Source of the DNA: an uncultured Clostridia bacterium
Lineage (GTDB): Bacteria; Bacillota; Clostridia; Oscillospirales; Acutalibacteraceae
Length of the DNA: 64,000 nucleotides
Assembly: GCA_947631945.1 (NCBI GenBank)
Contig: CANRNI010000006.1
Location: forward strand, 17,946-81,945
Reading direction: 5' to 3'
Shown here: piece by piece, positions 30,029-39,375 of the stretch
How the letters are laid out: each line of letters begins with the position of its first letter
Numbering within the stretch: position 1 is the first letter of the stretch
Translations under genes and position numbers: made by a program
Notes under the pieces: model-generated
Told to the model about the DNA's origin: nothing
What the model saw: only the letters and a program-made list of their open reading frames with translations
Database searches by the model: none

Positions 30029-30400
30029 TTATTTTTCGGCTATAACCTCAACCTCGCACTTTACGCCCTTAGGGAGGTCTTTTACCGCTACGCATGAACG
30101 GGCGGGTTTATTTGTAAAATATTCGCCGTAGACAGCGTTAAACGCCGCGAAATCGTTTATATCGGCAAGAAAACAGGTAGTTTTTACGGCTTTTTCAAGC
30201 GATGAGCCTGCCGCTTCAAGCACCGCCTTAAGATTTTCGCATACCTGCTTTGTCTGTTCCTCAATCGTTGCCGCTTCCACGTTGCCTGTCGCCGGATTAA
30301 TGGGTATCTGGCCTGAAGTGAAAACCATATTTCCCGTTACAACAGCCTGACTGTAGGGTCCTATTGCCGCCGGAGCGTTGTTTGTAAAAACCGAATTCAT
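30029..30400 (-). CDS. ridA: RidA-family reactive intermediate/imine deaminase
   Basis: NAPAAIGPYSQAVVTGNMVFTSGQIPINP...KTTCFLADINDFAAFNAVYGEYF...PARSCVAVKDLPKG. Confidence 0.96.
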   Translation of the reverse strand: MNSVFTNNAPAAIGPYSQAVVTGNMVFTSGQIPINPATGNVEAATIEEQTKQVCENLKAVLEAAGSSLEKAVKTTCFLADINDFAAFNAVYGEYFTNKPARSCVAVKDLPKGVKCEVEVIAEK

Positions 30401-30492
30401 TTTAAAACACTGCCTTTCTTTAGTAAAAAGAATGTAAAACGCAAAAAATACAAATCGCGAAATTTTTTACTGTCCGCAAAAGCATTATTTGC

Positions 30493-30515
30493 AATAATTG
30501 TCAATTGTATATTGG
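30493..30515. repeat. Short heptad array 3' of ilvA
   Basis: aataattgtcaattgtatattgg. Confidence 0.6.
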
Positions 30516-30524
30516 AATAAATTG

Positions 30525-31724
30525 TTACGCAACTTCAAATCCCGCGTCTTTAAGAGCGTTTTTAATCTGCTCGATATGCTCAAAATCTCTTGTCTCCACG
30601 GAAATTCTCAAATAGCAATCGGTTATATTCATATCAAGGTCGGTGCTCGCATAGCTTACGCTTACTACGTTTGCGCCGGCCTCTGCCACTATTGCCGAAA
30701 CCGCCGCGAGCTGACCTGGTTTATCCGAAAGTGCTATTGTAATATCGGCCGTTCTGCCGTTCATTTTAAGTCCTCTTTCAATAACTCGGCTCAAAATTGT
30801 AACGTCTATATTTCCTCCCGATACTATACAACACACTTTTTTATTCTTTATATCGGGAATTTTATCAAACATAACGGCGGCTACCGGAACGGCTCCCGCG
30901 CCCTCCGATACGATTTTCTGTCTTTCCATAAGCGTAAGTATCGCCGCCGCGACTTCGTCGTCGGAAACGGTGACAATTTCGTCCACATATTTTTTGCAAA
31001 GCTCAAATGTGAGGTCGCCCGGGGTCTTTACTTTAATGCCGTCGGCTATTGTGTTTACGCTGTCGAGCGTTTCTATTTTATTATCATGCACGCTGTTGAC
31101 CATTGAGGGCGCGCCCGCCGCCTGCACTCCGTATATCTTGCACTGCGGTCTTAAATGCTTTATAAGATAAGCTACGCCCGCTATAAGTCCGCCTCCGCCT
31201 ATCGGAACGACCACGGCGTCCACATCGGGGAGCTGCTCTATTATTTCAAGACCTATCGTACCTTGACCGGCGATAACGTCAGGGTCGTCGAACGGGTGAA
31301 TAAAGGTATAGCCTTTTTCATCGCGGAGCTCGATCGCTTTGTTGTACGCGTCGTCATAAACGCCCTTAACCATGCAGACCTCCGCGCCGTATCGTTTTGT
31401 TGCCTCGACTTTGGAAATCGGAGCGCCTTCGGGGAGACAAATTACGGATTTTATTCCGCAGCGCGTCGCGGCGAGAGCCACGCCCTGAGCGTGATTGCCT
31501 GCCGAACAGGCTATAACACCGCAGTTTTTTTCTTCCTGCGAAAGTCTGGATATTTTATAGTATGCGCCTCTGACCTTGAAAGAGCCTGTTACCTGCAAAT
31601 TTTCCGTTTTGAGATAGAGGTTGTCGCACCTGTCGGAAAGCCCGGAAGCGAGAATCATATCGGTGTTCCTTACAACTTCCTTTAAGACGTTTGAAGCGTC
31701 GTATATTTTGTCAATAGTAAGCAA
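30525..31724 (-). CDS. ilvA: Threonine ammonia-lyase with C-terminal ACT domain
   Basis: ENLQVTGSFKVRGAYYKI, ACSAGNHAQGVALAA, VPIGGGGLIAG; ACT tail KPGQLAAVSAIVAEAGANVVSV. Confidence 0.95.
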   Translation of the reverse strand: MLTIDKIYDASNVLKEVVRNTDMILASGLSDRCDNLYLKTENLQVTGSFKVRGAYYKISRLSQEEKNCGVIACSAGNHAQGVALAATRCGIKSVICLPEGAPISKVEATKRYGAEVCMVKGVYDDAYNKAIELRDEKGYTFIHPFDDPDVIAGQGTIGLEIIEQLPDVDAVVVPIGGGGLIAGVAYLIKHLRPQCKIYGVQAAGAPSMVNSVHDNKIETLDSVNTIADGIKVKTPGDLTFELCKKYVDEIVTVSDDEVAAAILTLMERQKIVSEGAGAVPVAAVMFDKIPDIKNKKVCCIVSGGNIDVTILSRVIERGLKMNGRTADITIALSDKPGQLAAVSAIVAEAGANVVSVSYASTDLDMNITDCYLRISVETRDFEHIEQIKNALKDAGFEVA

Positions 31725-31815
31725 TTAAATTACTTCCCTCCGATATAAAATCAAGGAAATTATAGTCCCTTGCGCAAAAAATGTCAACTGTAATTTTCCG
31801 ATGCTCTACCGCTTT

Positions 31816-33201
31816 TTATTCATTCGTCAGAGCCATTTTTTTGTTTGCCGACTTCATTGTAAGTTTTAAGAAAACGGAGCTTAAAATGAGCGAGAATAAT
31901 TCGGCTATCGGGAACGCGAACCACACAAGCTCGAGTCTGTTTGTTTTTGAGAGGAGCCACGCGGCCGGCAGCAAAACGAGAAGCTGACGGCATACGGACA
32001 CTATCAGACTGTAAAACGGATTGCCTATGGCCTGACATACCGAACCGGCGATAATGCAGAAGCCCGCGAGAGCGAAATGTATCGCTATTATTCTGAGAGC
32101 CGGAACGCCTATTGCGAGCATCGTCTCGGAAGCTTTAAAAAATGACAGCAGCACGTTCGGAATCGTTTCAAATATTATCGCGCCTATGAGCATAATGGTA
32201 ATGGAAACAAATATTGTGATTTTAACGGTGCGTTTTACTCTGTCCGCCTTTTTAGCACCGAAATTATATGAAATTATCGGCACCATGCCGTTGTTAAGAC
32301 CGAAAACGGGCATGAATATGAAGCTCTGAAGCTTGAAATACGCTCCGAAAACAGCCGTCGCGGTAGTGGTAAATGAGATAAGTATTTTATTCATTGCGAA
32401 TGTCATAACGGAGCCTATCGACTGCATTACTATGGACGGGAAACCCACTTTGTATATCGCCCTGACTGTCGGGGTGTGCCAGCGTATCTTTTTAAGGCTT
32501 ATATGAATTTCGGGGTTAAACTTTATGTTCATTATTATAGCCGCTATCGCCGCGAGTATCTGTCCCGCGACCGTGGCAACAGCCGCTCCCGCAACTTCAA
32601 GCTTTGGAAATCCTATCAGACCGAAAATAAGTATCGGGTCAAGTATTATATTTGTTACGGCTCCTATTATTTGCGTGACCATGGCAAGACTTGTTCTGCC
32701 GGTTGACTGCAAAAGCCTCTCAAAGCAAAATTGGCTGAATATTCCCACCGACGCGCCAAGGCATATCGACGCGTAATCCACACCGTAATTTACTATTTCT
32801 TCCACATCGGTTTGAGCGAGAAAGAACGGTCTTGAGAGGAAAATCCCGATAAGAGCGAACGCCACGGCGCAGCACAGCGACATAAAAATTCCTGTATTTG
32901 CGGCTCTGTCGGCGTCCTCCTGTTTTTTCGCCCCGAGAGAACGCGAAAGAAGCGCGTTTATTCCGACCGCCGTGCCTCCTCCGAAAGCAATCATAAGGTT
33001 TTGCAGAGGAAACGCGAGCGATACCGCGTTCAGCGCGTTTTCGCTTATATTTGAAACAAACACGCTGTCTACTATATTGTAAAACGCCTGAAACAGCATG
33101 GAAATCATCATAGGCACAGCCATTGAGGCAAGAAGTCTGCCCTCCGGCATTACGCCCATTTTGTTTTCGCCGTATGTTTTTTCTGTTTTTTTGTTGCTCA
33201 T
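31816..33201 (-). CDS. MATE-family efflux transporter
   Basis: PEGRLLASMAVPMMISMLFQAFYNIVDSVFV; first 15 aa of the track ORF derive from repeat A, start placed at MSNKK. Confidence 0.93.
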   Translation of the reverse strand: MSNKKTEKTYGENKMGVMPEGRLLASMAVPMMISMLFQAFYNIVDSVFVSNISENALNAVSLAFPLQNLMIAFGGGTAVGINALLSRSLGAKKQEDADRAANTGIFMSLCCAVAFALIGIFLSRPFFLAQTDVEEIVNYGVDYASICLGASVGIFSQFCFERLLQSTGRTSLAMVTQIIGAVTNIILDPILIFGLIGFPKLEVAGAAVATVAGQILAAIAAIIMNIKFNPEIHISLKKIRWHTPTVRAIYKVGFPSIVMQSIGSVMTFAMNKILISFTTTATAVFGAYFKLQSFIFMPVFGLNNGMVPIISYNFGAKKADRVKRTVKITIFVSITIMLIGAIIFETIPNVLLSFFKASETMLAIGVPALRIIAIHFALAGFCIIAGSVCQAIGNPFYSLIVSVCRQLLVLLPAAWLLSKTNRLELVWFAFPIAELFSLILSSVFLKLTMKSANKKMALTNE

Positions 33202-33228
33202 AAAGTTTTTTCTCGTTCCCTTTTTTAT

Positions 33229-33405
33229 TAAGGCAATACCGCACAATTAACGGCTACCGCCTTTGCCGCACATCTGCACCGAGATTTTCCGTCATTTTTA
33301 CCAAAAGTTCCTTGAAATACGTCAGTATTCCCGCGTCACTTTTGTCAATCTGACGAAAAATCTCTCGGCACATCTGCACGACAATAATTATGCGGTATTG
33401 CCTTA
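33229..33405. repeat. Repeat A copy 3
   Basis: TAAGGCAATACCGCACAATTA ... TAATTATGCGGTATTGCCTTA. Confidence 0.87.
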
Positions 33406-33408
33406 AAA

Positions 33409-33448
33409 ATTGTCAATTGTACATTGTACATTGTCAATTGTCAATTGT
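33409..33448. repeat. Heptad array, TTGTCAA orientation, unpaired, abutting repeat A copy 3
   Basis: attgtcaattgtacattgtacattgtcaattgtcaattgt. Confidence 0.85.
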
Positions 33449-34324
33449 TTACGCGTAAAGTCCTCTTTTAATCATATCGTTGATAGCGTCGGAAACGCTT
33501 TGTTTATCTTCCTTGTATGTAACTCCGTACCATTTGTCCTCCGCTGTAAGTACCCTGACCTTTTTTTCACCTTTTTCTATAAGCTCCGATACGACCGAGG
33601 GAAGATAATATTCCGATTTCGGTTCGTTTATTCTTGCCTCAAGAAAACGCCTGAAGCCACTCTCTATATAACCGAAAATATCGGGCTTAAAGCCCCAGAG
33701 ATTCATCGAAACCACGGTATCGGGGTCTATCGCGACCCATGATTTGCCGTCGTCCTCGGTATATTTGCAGTCGGATATTTTAGTGCGCTCCGTAACGCTT
33801 TCCAAAATTCCGTCTTTCACTTCGCATATTCCTCTTGAAACGTAACCGTTTTCGGTAAGAGTGTTTTTAAGCCTGAAGCCCGTCATACAGTAGTCGGACG
33901 AATCCTTTATAAGCTCATCGTAAATTTTTTTAAACGCCGTTTTTCCGTAGTAATCGTCGGCGTTTACTATCGCGAAGGGTTCCCGCACCGCGTCCTTGCA
34001 GCAGAGAACGGCGTGAGCCGTTCCCCAAGGCTTTGTTCTTTCCGTAGGACAGACAAAACCCTCGGGCAGCATATCCGTTTCCTGATAAACGTACTCTGTT
34101 TTTATTCTCTTTTCGATTCTTTTGCCGATTGTTTCAATGAAATCATCGGCAATTTCATGCTTTATTACGAATACGATTTTTGTAAATCCCGCTTCAGCCG
34201 CGTCGTATGCGGAAAAATCAAGCAGTACGCGTCCGTCGTCCGTAATGGATTCCATCTGTTTAAGGCCTCCGAAACGGCTGCCCATGCCTGCCGCCATAAC
34301 CACAAGAGTTACGTCTTTTTTCAT
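33449..34324 (-). CDS. Nucleotidyltransferase family protein
   Basis: VMAAGMGSRFGGLKQMESI...FAIVNADDYYGKTAFKKIYD. Confidence 0.85.
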   Translation of the reverse strand: MKKDVTLVVMAAGMGSRFGGLKQMESITDDGRVLLDFSAYDAAEAGFTKIVFVIKHEIADDFIETIGKRIEKRIKTEYVYQETDMLPEGFVCPTERTKPWGTAHAVLCCKDAVREPFAIVNADDYYGKTAFKKIYDELIKDSSDYCMTGFRLKNTLTENGYVSRGICEVKDGILESVTERTKISDCKYTEDDGKSWVAIDPDTVVSMNLWGFKPDIFGYIESGFRRFLEARINEPKSEYYLPSVVSELIEKGEKKVRVLTAEDKWYGVTYKEDKQSVSDAINDMIKRGLYA

Positions 34325-34473
34325 AAATACCCCGACCCCCGATATTATTATTAAATGCGCAAAAAACAACAGGTTAGAGTATAACATACGGCTGTATAAA
34401 TATCAATAACACTTTTTAATATTTTTAGAGGACAAACCTTGCTGAATTTTGTAAAATATTTTGTTTTTTATAT

Positions 34474-36033
34474 TTAGTGATCGTATCCGAAATTTTTGAA
34501 AATGCCGATTTTATGAATGTTTTCGATTATCCTTGAAGGCGTCGCGGAAATCATTCCGTACTTTGACGCGATATAATCCGCCGTTTTTCCGTGGATATAC
34601 GCTCCCGCGCAAGCCGCGTCAAACGCGCTTTCCGTCTGCGGAACGAGTCCGGATATAATACCTGTCAGAACATCTCCGCTTCCTCCTCTTGCCATACCCG
34701 CGTTGCCCGTTGTGTTGACGCATATTTTTCCTGTTTTATCTGCGATTACCGTATTCGCGCCCTTGAGAAGCAGAGTAACGCCGTATTTCAGCGCGAAGTC
34801 GGCGGCCGTTTCTATTCTGTTGTCCTGTATTTCACTTATCGGTTTGCCTGTTATTCTTGACATTTCTCCCGGGTGCGGCGTTAATATGATTTCACAGCCG
34901 TCTTTTTTATGCGTTAATATGTCCGCGTTTTCCGCTATACAGTTGATAGCGTCCGCATCGAGAATTACGACGCCCGACGCGTTCTTTATTATGTATTTCA
35001 CGACCTGTTTTGTATCGGAAGAAACTCCTATGCCGCAGCCGACCGCTGTAACGTCGAAATTGCCGATTCCGCGTTTCAGTTCTTCGCAAAGCGATATCGA
35101 GCCGTTTACGCCCGATTTTAACGGCATCATCAAAGGCTCGGCGAGCTTTGCGGCCGCGACCGAGTAAATGCAATCGGGGAAAGCGGCAGTAACAAGACCT
35201 GCTCCTATTTCCACAGCCGCCCGATTGCACAGATAAACGCACCCCGTCATATTTCTGCTGCCGCATACCGTAAGAATTTTTCCGTAGTTTCCTTTATGAC
35301 TGTCGTATTTTCTTTTCTTAATTTTTAAGAATATTTCATCATCTGTGGGAGCCGTGTATTTTTCTGAAAAAGCTTCCGTTACAGCGTTTTTTATGCCTAT
35401 ATCAATAATATGCGTACGTCCGCACATATCGGCGGAAGGCTTAAAAACATGGACTTTTTTATACGCTATCATCGAAAGGGTAACGTCCGTTTCAAAGCAG
35501 AGCCGTCCCGAATATTCGCCCTGTGCCGAAAGACCGCTCGGAATATCCACCGCGTACTTTTTTGCGTCTTTATTTTTATTGGCCGTTAAAACGGCTTCGG
35601 CGGAATTACCTCCGAGTTCGCCTTTAAAGCCTATTCCGAATATCGCGTCAATGATTATATCCGCTGAAGAAATATGAAAAAACGCCCTTTGGGTGTCTGT
35701 TTCCATATCGGTTATATCTATGGGATATTTTTTTGCAAGTTCGAGCATTTCGACGCATAACGCGTCCGTAATTTTACCGTGGACTGAAATAACGAATATA
35801 TTTTTAAAACCGAGCGACCACATATGTCTTGCGATAACAAGACCGTCGCCGCCGTTTTTCCCTTTGCCGCAGAGGATTACCGTTTTTTTCGTTTCGCGAC
35901 CGTCTTTATTTTCATTTGCTATAAATTCGGCGCATTTTGTTCCGGCGGCATCCATCATATCTTTAAACGAAAAGCCGTCCTTGTTCGCCTTGCTTTCAGC
36001 TCTTTTCATATTTTCGGCTGTGAGTATATACAT
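34474..36033 (-). CDS. nnr: Bifunctional NAD(P)H-hydrate epimerase / ADP-dependent dehydratase
   Basis: CGKGKNGGDGLVIARH epimerase; ILTPHPGEMSRI, NTTGNAGMARGGSGDVLTGIISGL dehydratase. Confidence 0.95.
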   Translation of the reverse strand: MYILTAENMKRAESKANKDGFSFKDMMDAAGTKCAEFIANENKDGRETKKTVILCGKGKNGGDGLVIARHMWSLGFKNIFVISVHGKITDALCVEMLELAKKYPIDITDMETDTQRAFFHISSADIIIDAIFGIGFKGELGGNSAEAVLTANKNKDAKKYAVDIPSGLSAQGEYSGRLCFETDVTLSMIAYKKVHVFKPSADMCGRTHIIDIGIKNAVTEAFSEKYTAPTDDEIFLKIKKRKYDSHKGNYGKILTVCGSRNMTGCVYLCNRAAVEIGAGLVTAAFPDCIYSVAAAKLAEPLMMPLKSGVNGSISLCEELKRGIGNFDVTAVGCGIGVSSDTKQVVKYIIKNASGVVILDADAINCIAENADILTHKKDGCEIILTPHPGEMSRITGKPISEIQDNRIETAADFALKYGVTLLLKGANTVIADKTGKICVNTTGNAGMARGGSGDVLTGIISGLVPQTESAFDAACAGAYIHGKTADYIASKYGMISATPSRIIENIHKIGIFKNFGYDH

Positions 36034-36088
36034 ATCTGTCTGTCTCCTATTTAAAGCGGTACAAATATTATATCACATATAAAGTACT

Positions 36089-36366
36089 TAGGCAATACCG
36101 CACAATTAACGGCTACCGCCTTTGCCGCGCATCTGCACCGAGATTTTACGTCATTTTTGCCAAAAGCTCCCCCAATACGTCAGTATTCCTGCGTCTCGTC
36201 GTCGCGGACTGCGTATCATTCGTTTTCGCCTACGGCGAAAAGCTCATTCACTCCGTCGCTCCTCCTCTCCCAAAAAGTCTAACGACTTTTCGGGAACCCC
36301 GAATGTCAATCTGACGAAAAATCTCTCGGCACATATGCACGACAATAATTATGCGGTATTGCCTTT
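36089..36366. repeat. Repeat A copy 4, with an internal ~110-bp insertion
   Basis: Repeat A ends intact; CACTTTTGTC of the core is replaced by a GC-rich segment with two small hairpins. Confidence 0.85.
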
Positions 36367-36422
36367 ACGCCATACATATACGGTAAAAATATTTTTAAGT
36401 CAAAACTTTGTCTTTACCTGTC

Positions 36423-36451
36423 TTGACAAATCGCCGCTTCGGGCGTATATT
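36423..36451 (+). promoter_or_regulatory. Promoter TTGACA-17-TATATT
   Basis: Upstream of uxuA. Confidence 0.65.
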
Positions 36452-36499
36452 ATTCATGAATAATTTACAATATAATTAATAAGGCAAAGGATTGATTAT

Positions 36500-37564
36500 A
36501 TGAAGCTTTCATTTCGCTGGTACGGCAAGGACGATAAAATTACGCTTGAACATATAAGGCAGATTCCCGGAATGTATTCGGTAGTTACCGCCGTTTACGA
36601 TGTACCCGTCGGAGAGGTATGGAGCCGCGAAAGCATTGCGGAGCTAAAAAAAATGACTGAGGACAGCGGGCTTAAATTTGAGGTCATAGAGAGCGTTCCC
36701 GTTCACGAGGACATAAAGCTCGGTAAGCCTACGCGCGACAGATATATTGAAAACTACTGCGAAAATGTAAGACGTTTGGGCGAAGCGGGAGTTAAGTGCA
36801 TATGCTATAACTTTATGCCCGTTTTTGACTGGACGAGGACGCAGCTTGACCATGTGAACCCCGACGGCTCGACATCTCTTGTATATTATCAGGAGCAGGT
36901 CGATAAGGTAGACCCTCTCAAAAGCGATTCCGACCTTACGCTACCCGGCTGGGACGCGAGCTATACGCGCGCCGAGCTTGCCGACGTGGTGGCGGAATAC
37001 AACTCGATGACGGAGGACGAGCTATGGGACAACGTAAAATATTTTCTTGAAAGAGTTATCCCTGTCGCCGCCGAGTACGACGTTAACATGGCGATTCACG
37101 AGGACGACCCGTGCTGGAGCATTTTCGGTCTGCCGAGGATAATCACGGACGAAAAAAATCTTGATAAATTTTTAAGCCTTGTGGACGACACTCACAACGG
37201 AATTACTCTCTGCGTTGGTTCTCTCGGCTGTTCTCCAAAAAACGACGTTGTAAAAATGGCGGCAAAATACGCGAAAATGGGCAGAATACATTTCGCGCAT
37301 ATGAGAAACGTCGCCATACTCGAAAACGGCTTTGAGGAAAGAGCGCATCTTTCCTCGTGCGGAAGCATAGATATGTACGCCGTTATGAAGGCTCTTTACG
37401 ATAACGGCTTTGACGGTTATGTGCGTCCCGACCACGGCAGAATGATATGGGGCGAAACGGGCAGACCCGGTTACGGCCTTTATGACAGGGCGCTCGGAGC
37501 GGCTTATCTCAACGGTCTTTGGGAAGCGATTGAAAAAGCGGCCCGTAATTCCGCCGCAAAATAG
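36500..37564 (+). CDS. uxuA: Mannonate dehydratase
   Basis: [69 protein letters not shown]. Confidence 0.96.
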   Translation: MKLSFRWYGKDDKITLEHIRQIPGMYSVVTAVYDVPVGEVWSRESIAELKKMTEDSGLKFEVIESVPVHEDIKLGKPTRDRYIENYCENVRRLGEAGVKCICYNFMPVFDWTRTQLDHVNPDGSTSLVYYQEQVDKVDPLKSDSDLTLPGWDASYTRAELADVVAEYNSMTEDELWDNVKYFLERVIPVAAEYDVNMAIHEDDPCWSIFGLPRIITDEKNLDKFLSLVDDTHNGITLCVGSLGCSPKNDVVKMAAKYAKMGRIHFAHMRNVAILENGFEERAHLSSCGSIDMYAVMKALYDNGFDGYVRPDHGRMIWGETGRPGYGLYDRALGAAYLNGLWEAIEKAARNSAAK

Positions 37565-37594
37565 ACCAACATAAAGTTACAAGGAGAAAAGCTT

Positions 37595-38323
37595 ATGCTT
37601 GAAATTAAAAACCTGAGCTTTACCGTTGAAAACGGAAATACGGAAACGGGAATCGTCAACGATATAAGCATGACCGTGCCGGACGGCAGGCTCATAGTTA
37701 TAACGGGTCCCAACGGCGGCGGAAAATCAACGCTGGCGCGTCTTATAATGGGAATCGAAAAACCTACGGGCGGACAAATCATTTTCAATAACGAGGATAT
37801 AACGAATCTGTCTATATCAGAAAGAGCGAAAAAGGGGATAGGTTACGCCTTTCAGCAGCCGCCGAGGTTCAAGGGACTAACTGTGCGCCGTCTTTTAAGC
37901 CTTGCTCACGGCAGCGAGCTGCCCGAGGACAGATGCTGTTCCTATCTTACAAAGGTAGGGCTTTGTTCACAGGATTACCTTAACCGCGAGGTCGATTCCT
38001 CGCTTTCGGGCGGAGAGGTTAAGAGAATCGAAATCGCCACGCTGATGGCGCGCGAGCTTTTACTCGCGATTTACGACGAGCCGGAGGCGGGAATAGATTT
38101 ATGGAGCTTTACAATGCTCGTAGACAGCTTTAAAAGCATGATGGCGGACAGAAAAGAAAGCGTGGTTATAATATCGCATCAGGAAAGAATTATGAAATTG
38201 GCCGATGAGATAATAATAATCGCGGACGGTAAAATCCGCGCACAGGGCTCTCGGGACGAGATATTCCCCAAGCTTATGGGCGAATTTGACAACGCCTGCA
38301 AATTCAGAGAACAGAGCGTGTAA
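37595..38323 (+). CDS. sufC: SufC-like ABC ATPase
   Basis: ITGPNGGGKSTLARLIMG, SLSGGEVKRIEIATLMARELLLAIYDEPEAGIDLWSF. Confidence 0.88.
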   Translation: MLEIKNLSFTVENGNTETGIVNDISMTVPDGRLIVITGPNGGGKSTLARLIMGIEKPTGGQIIFNNEDITNLSISERAKKGIGYAFQQPPRFKGLTVRRLLSLAHGSELPEDRCCSYLTKVGLCSQDYLNREVDSSLSGGEVKRIEIATLMARELLLAIYDEPEAGIDLWSFTMLVDSFKSMMADRKESVVIISHQERIMKLADEIIIIADGKIRAQGSRDEIFPKLMGEFDNACKFREQSV

Positions 38324-38362
38324 AGCGTGTAATATATTTTAAGGAGAGGAACGGTTGCAATA

Positions 38363-39283
38363 ATGGATAAAACAGATTACTCCATGCTCGGAAAAATTGC
38401 CGGTATGAGTTCTATCCCGTCGGTGGGCGCGTATAACATAAGAAAAAACGGCGTAGGAATAGAAAGACGTTCCACGGAGAATATAGAGATAACTCCAAAA
38501 AAGGATAATCCCGGAATAGACATAAGGATAAAGCCCGGCACAAAGGCGGAAAAGGTGCATATACCCGTTATAATTACCGAGGAGGGCGTCAACGACCTTG
38601 TTTACAACGATTTTTATATCGGAGAGGGCGCGGACGTTGAGATAGTCGCGGGCTGCGGCATACACAATTCGGGCTGCAAGACCAGCGAGCACGACGGTAT
38701 TCACAGGTTTTTTATAGGCAGAAACGCTAAGGTACGCTATGTAGAAAAGCATTACGGCGAGGGCGAGGGTACGGGAAAACGCATTTTGAACCCGACGACG
38801 CAGGTATATATGCAGGAAAATTCCTACTGCGAAATGGAAACGGTGCAGATAAAGGGCGTTGATTCCACGGTACGCGAAACGACGGCCGAGCTTGCCGAGG
38901 GCGCGAAATTCGTGGTATTGGAAAAGCTTATGACACACGGCAGTCAGAAGGCGCAGTCGAATATGACGGTAAATCTTAACGGGAGCGATTCTTCGGCGCA
39001 GATAGTATCGCGCTCCGTTGCGAAGGATACGTCCGAGCAGGTATTTAAGCCGACGGCGGTCGGCAACGCTTACTGCAAGGCTCACGTTCAATGCGATTCG
39101 ATTATAATGGACGGCGCGAAAATAAGCTCCGTTCCGGCGATAACCGCGAACAACGCCGACGCGCATATAGTTCACGAAGCCGCCATAGGCAGAATAAACA
39201 ATGACCAGCTTTTAAAGCTTATGACGTTCGGAATGAACGAGCAGGAAGCGGAGGACGTTATTATTCAGGGCTTTTTGTCATAA
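38363..39283 (+). CDS. Short SufB/SufD-like scaffold protein (306 aa)
   Basis: RKNGVGIERRSTENIEITPKKDNPGIDI..., SNMTVNLNGSDSSAQIVSRSVAKDTSEQVFKP, AAIGRINNDQLLKLMTFGMNEQEAEDVIIQGFL. Confidence 0.85.
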   Translation: MDKTDYSMLGKIAGMSSIPSVGAYNIRKNGVGIERRSTENIEITPKKDNPGIDIRIKPGTKAEKVHIPVIITEEGVNDLVYNDFYIGEGADVEIVAGCGIHNSGCKTSEHDGIHRFFIGRNAKVRYVEKHYGEGEGTGKRILNPTTQVYMQENSYCEMETVQIKGVDSTVRETTAELAEGAKFVVLEKLMTHGSQKAQSNMTVNLNGSDSSAQIVSRSVAKDTSEQVFKPTAVGNAYCKAHVQCDSIIMDGAKISSVPAITANNADAHIVHEAAIGRINNDQLLKLMTFGMNEQEAEDVIIQGFLS

Positions 39284-39306
39284 TTTTTATACGGTATATA
39301 ATTTTT

Positions 39307-39352
39307 GCGGGGCTGAGAGAATAAATCTCTCGGTCCCGCGTAAATTTTTTTA
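39307..39352. terminator. Bidirectional-type terminator between the suf module and the surface-protein gene
   Basis: GCGGGGCTGAGAGA-ATAAA-TCTCTCGGTCCCGC then TAAATTTTTTT. Confidence 0.8.
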
Positions 39353-39375
39353 ATGATTACATCTATTTTCCGATA

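Noticed and set aside
30498-31106. 202-aa plus-strand ORF (and 31155-31685)
   Set aside because: Antisense shadow of ilvA; no recognisable family.
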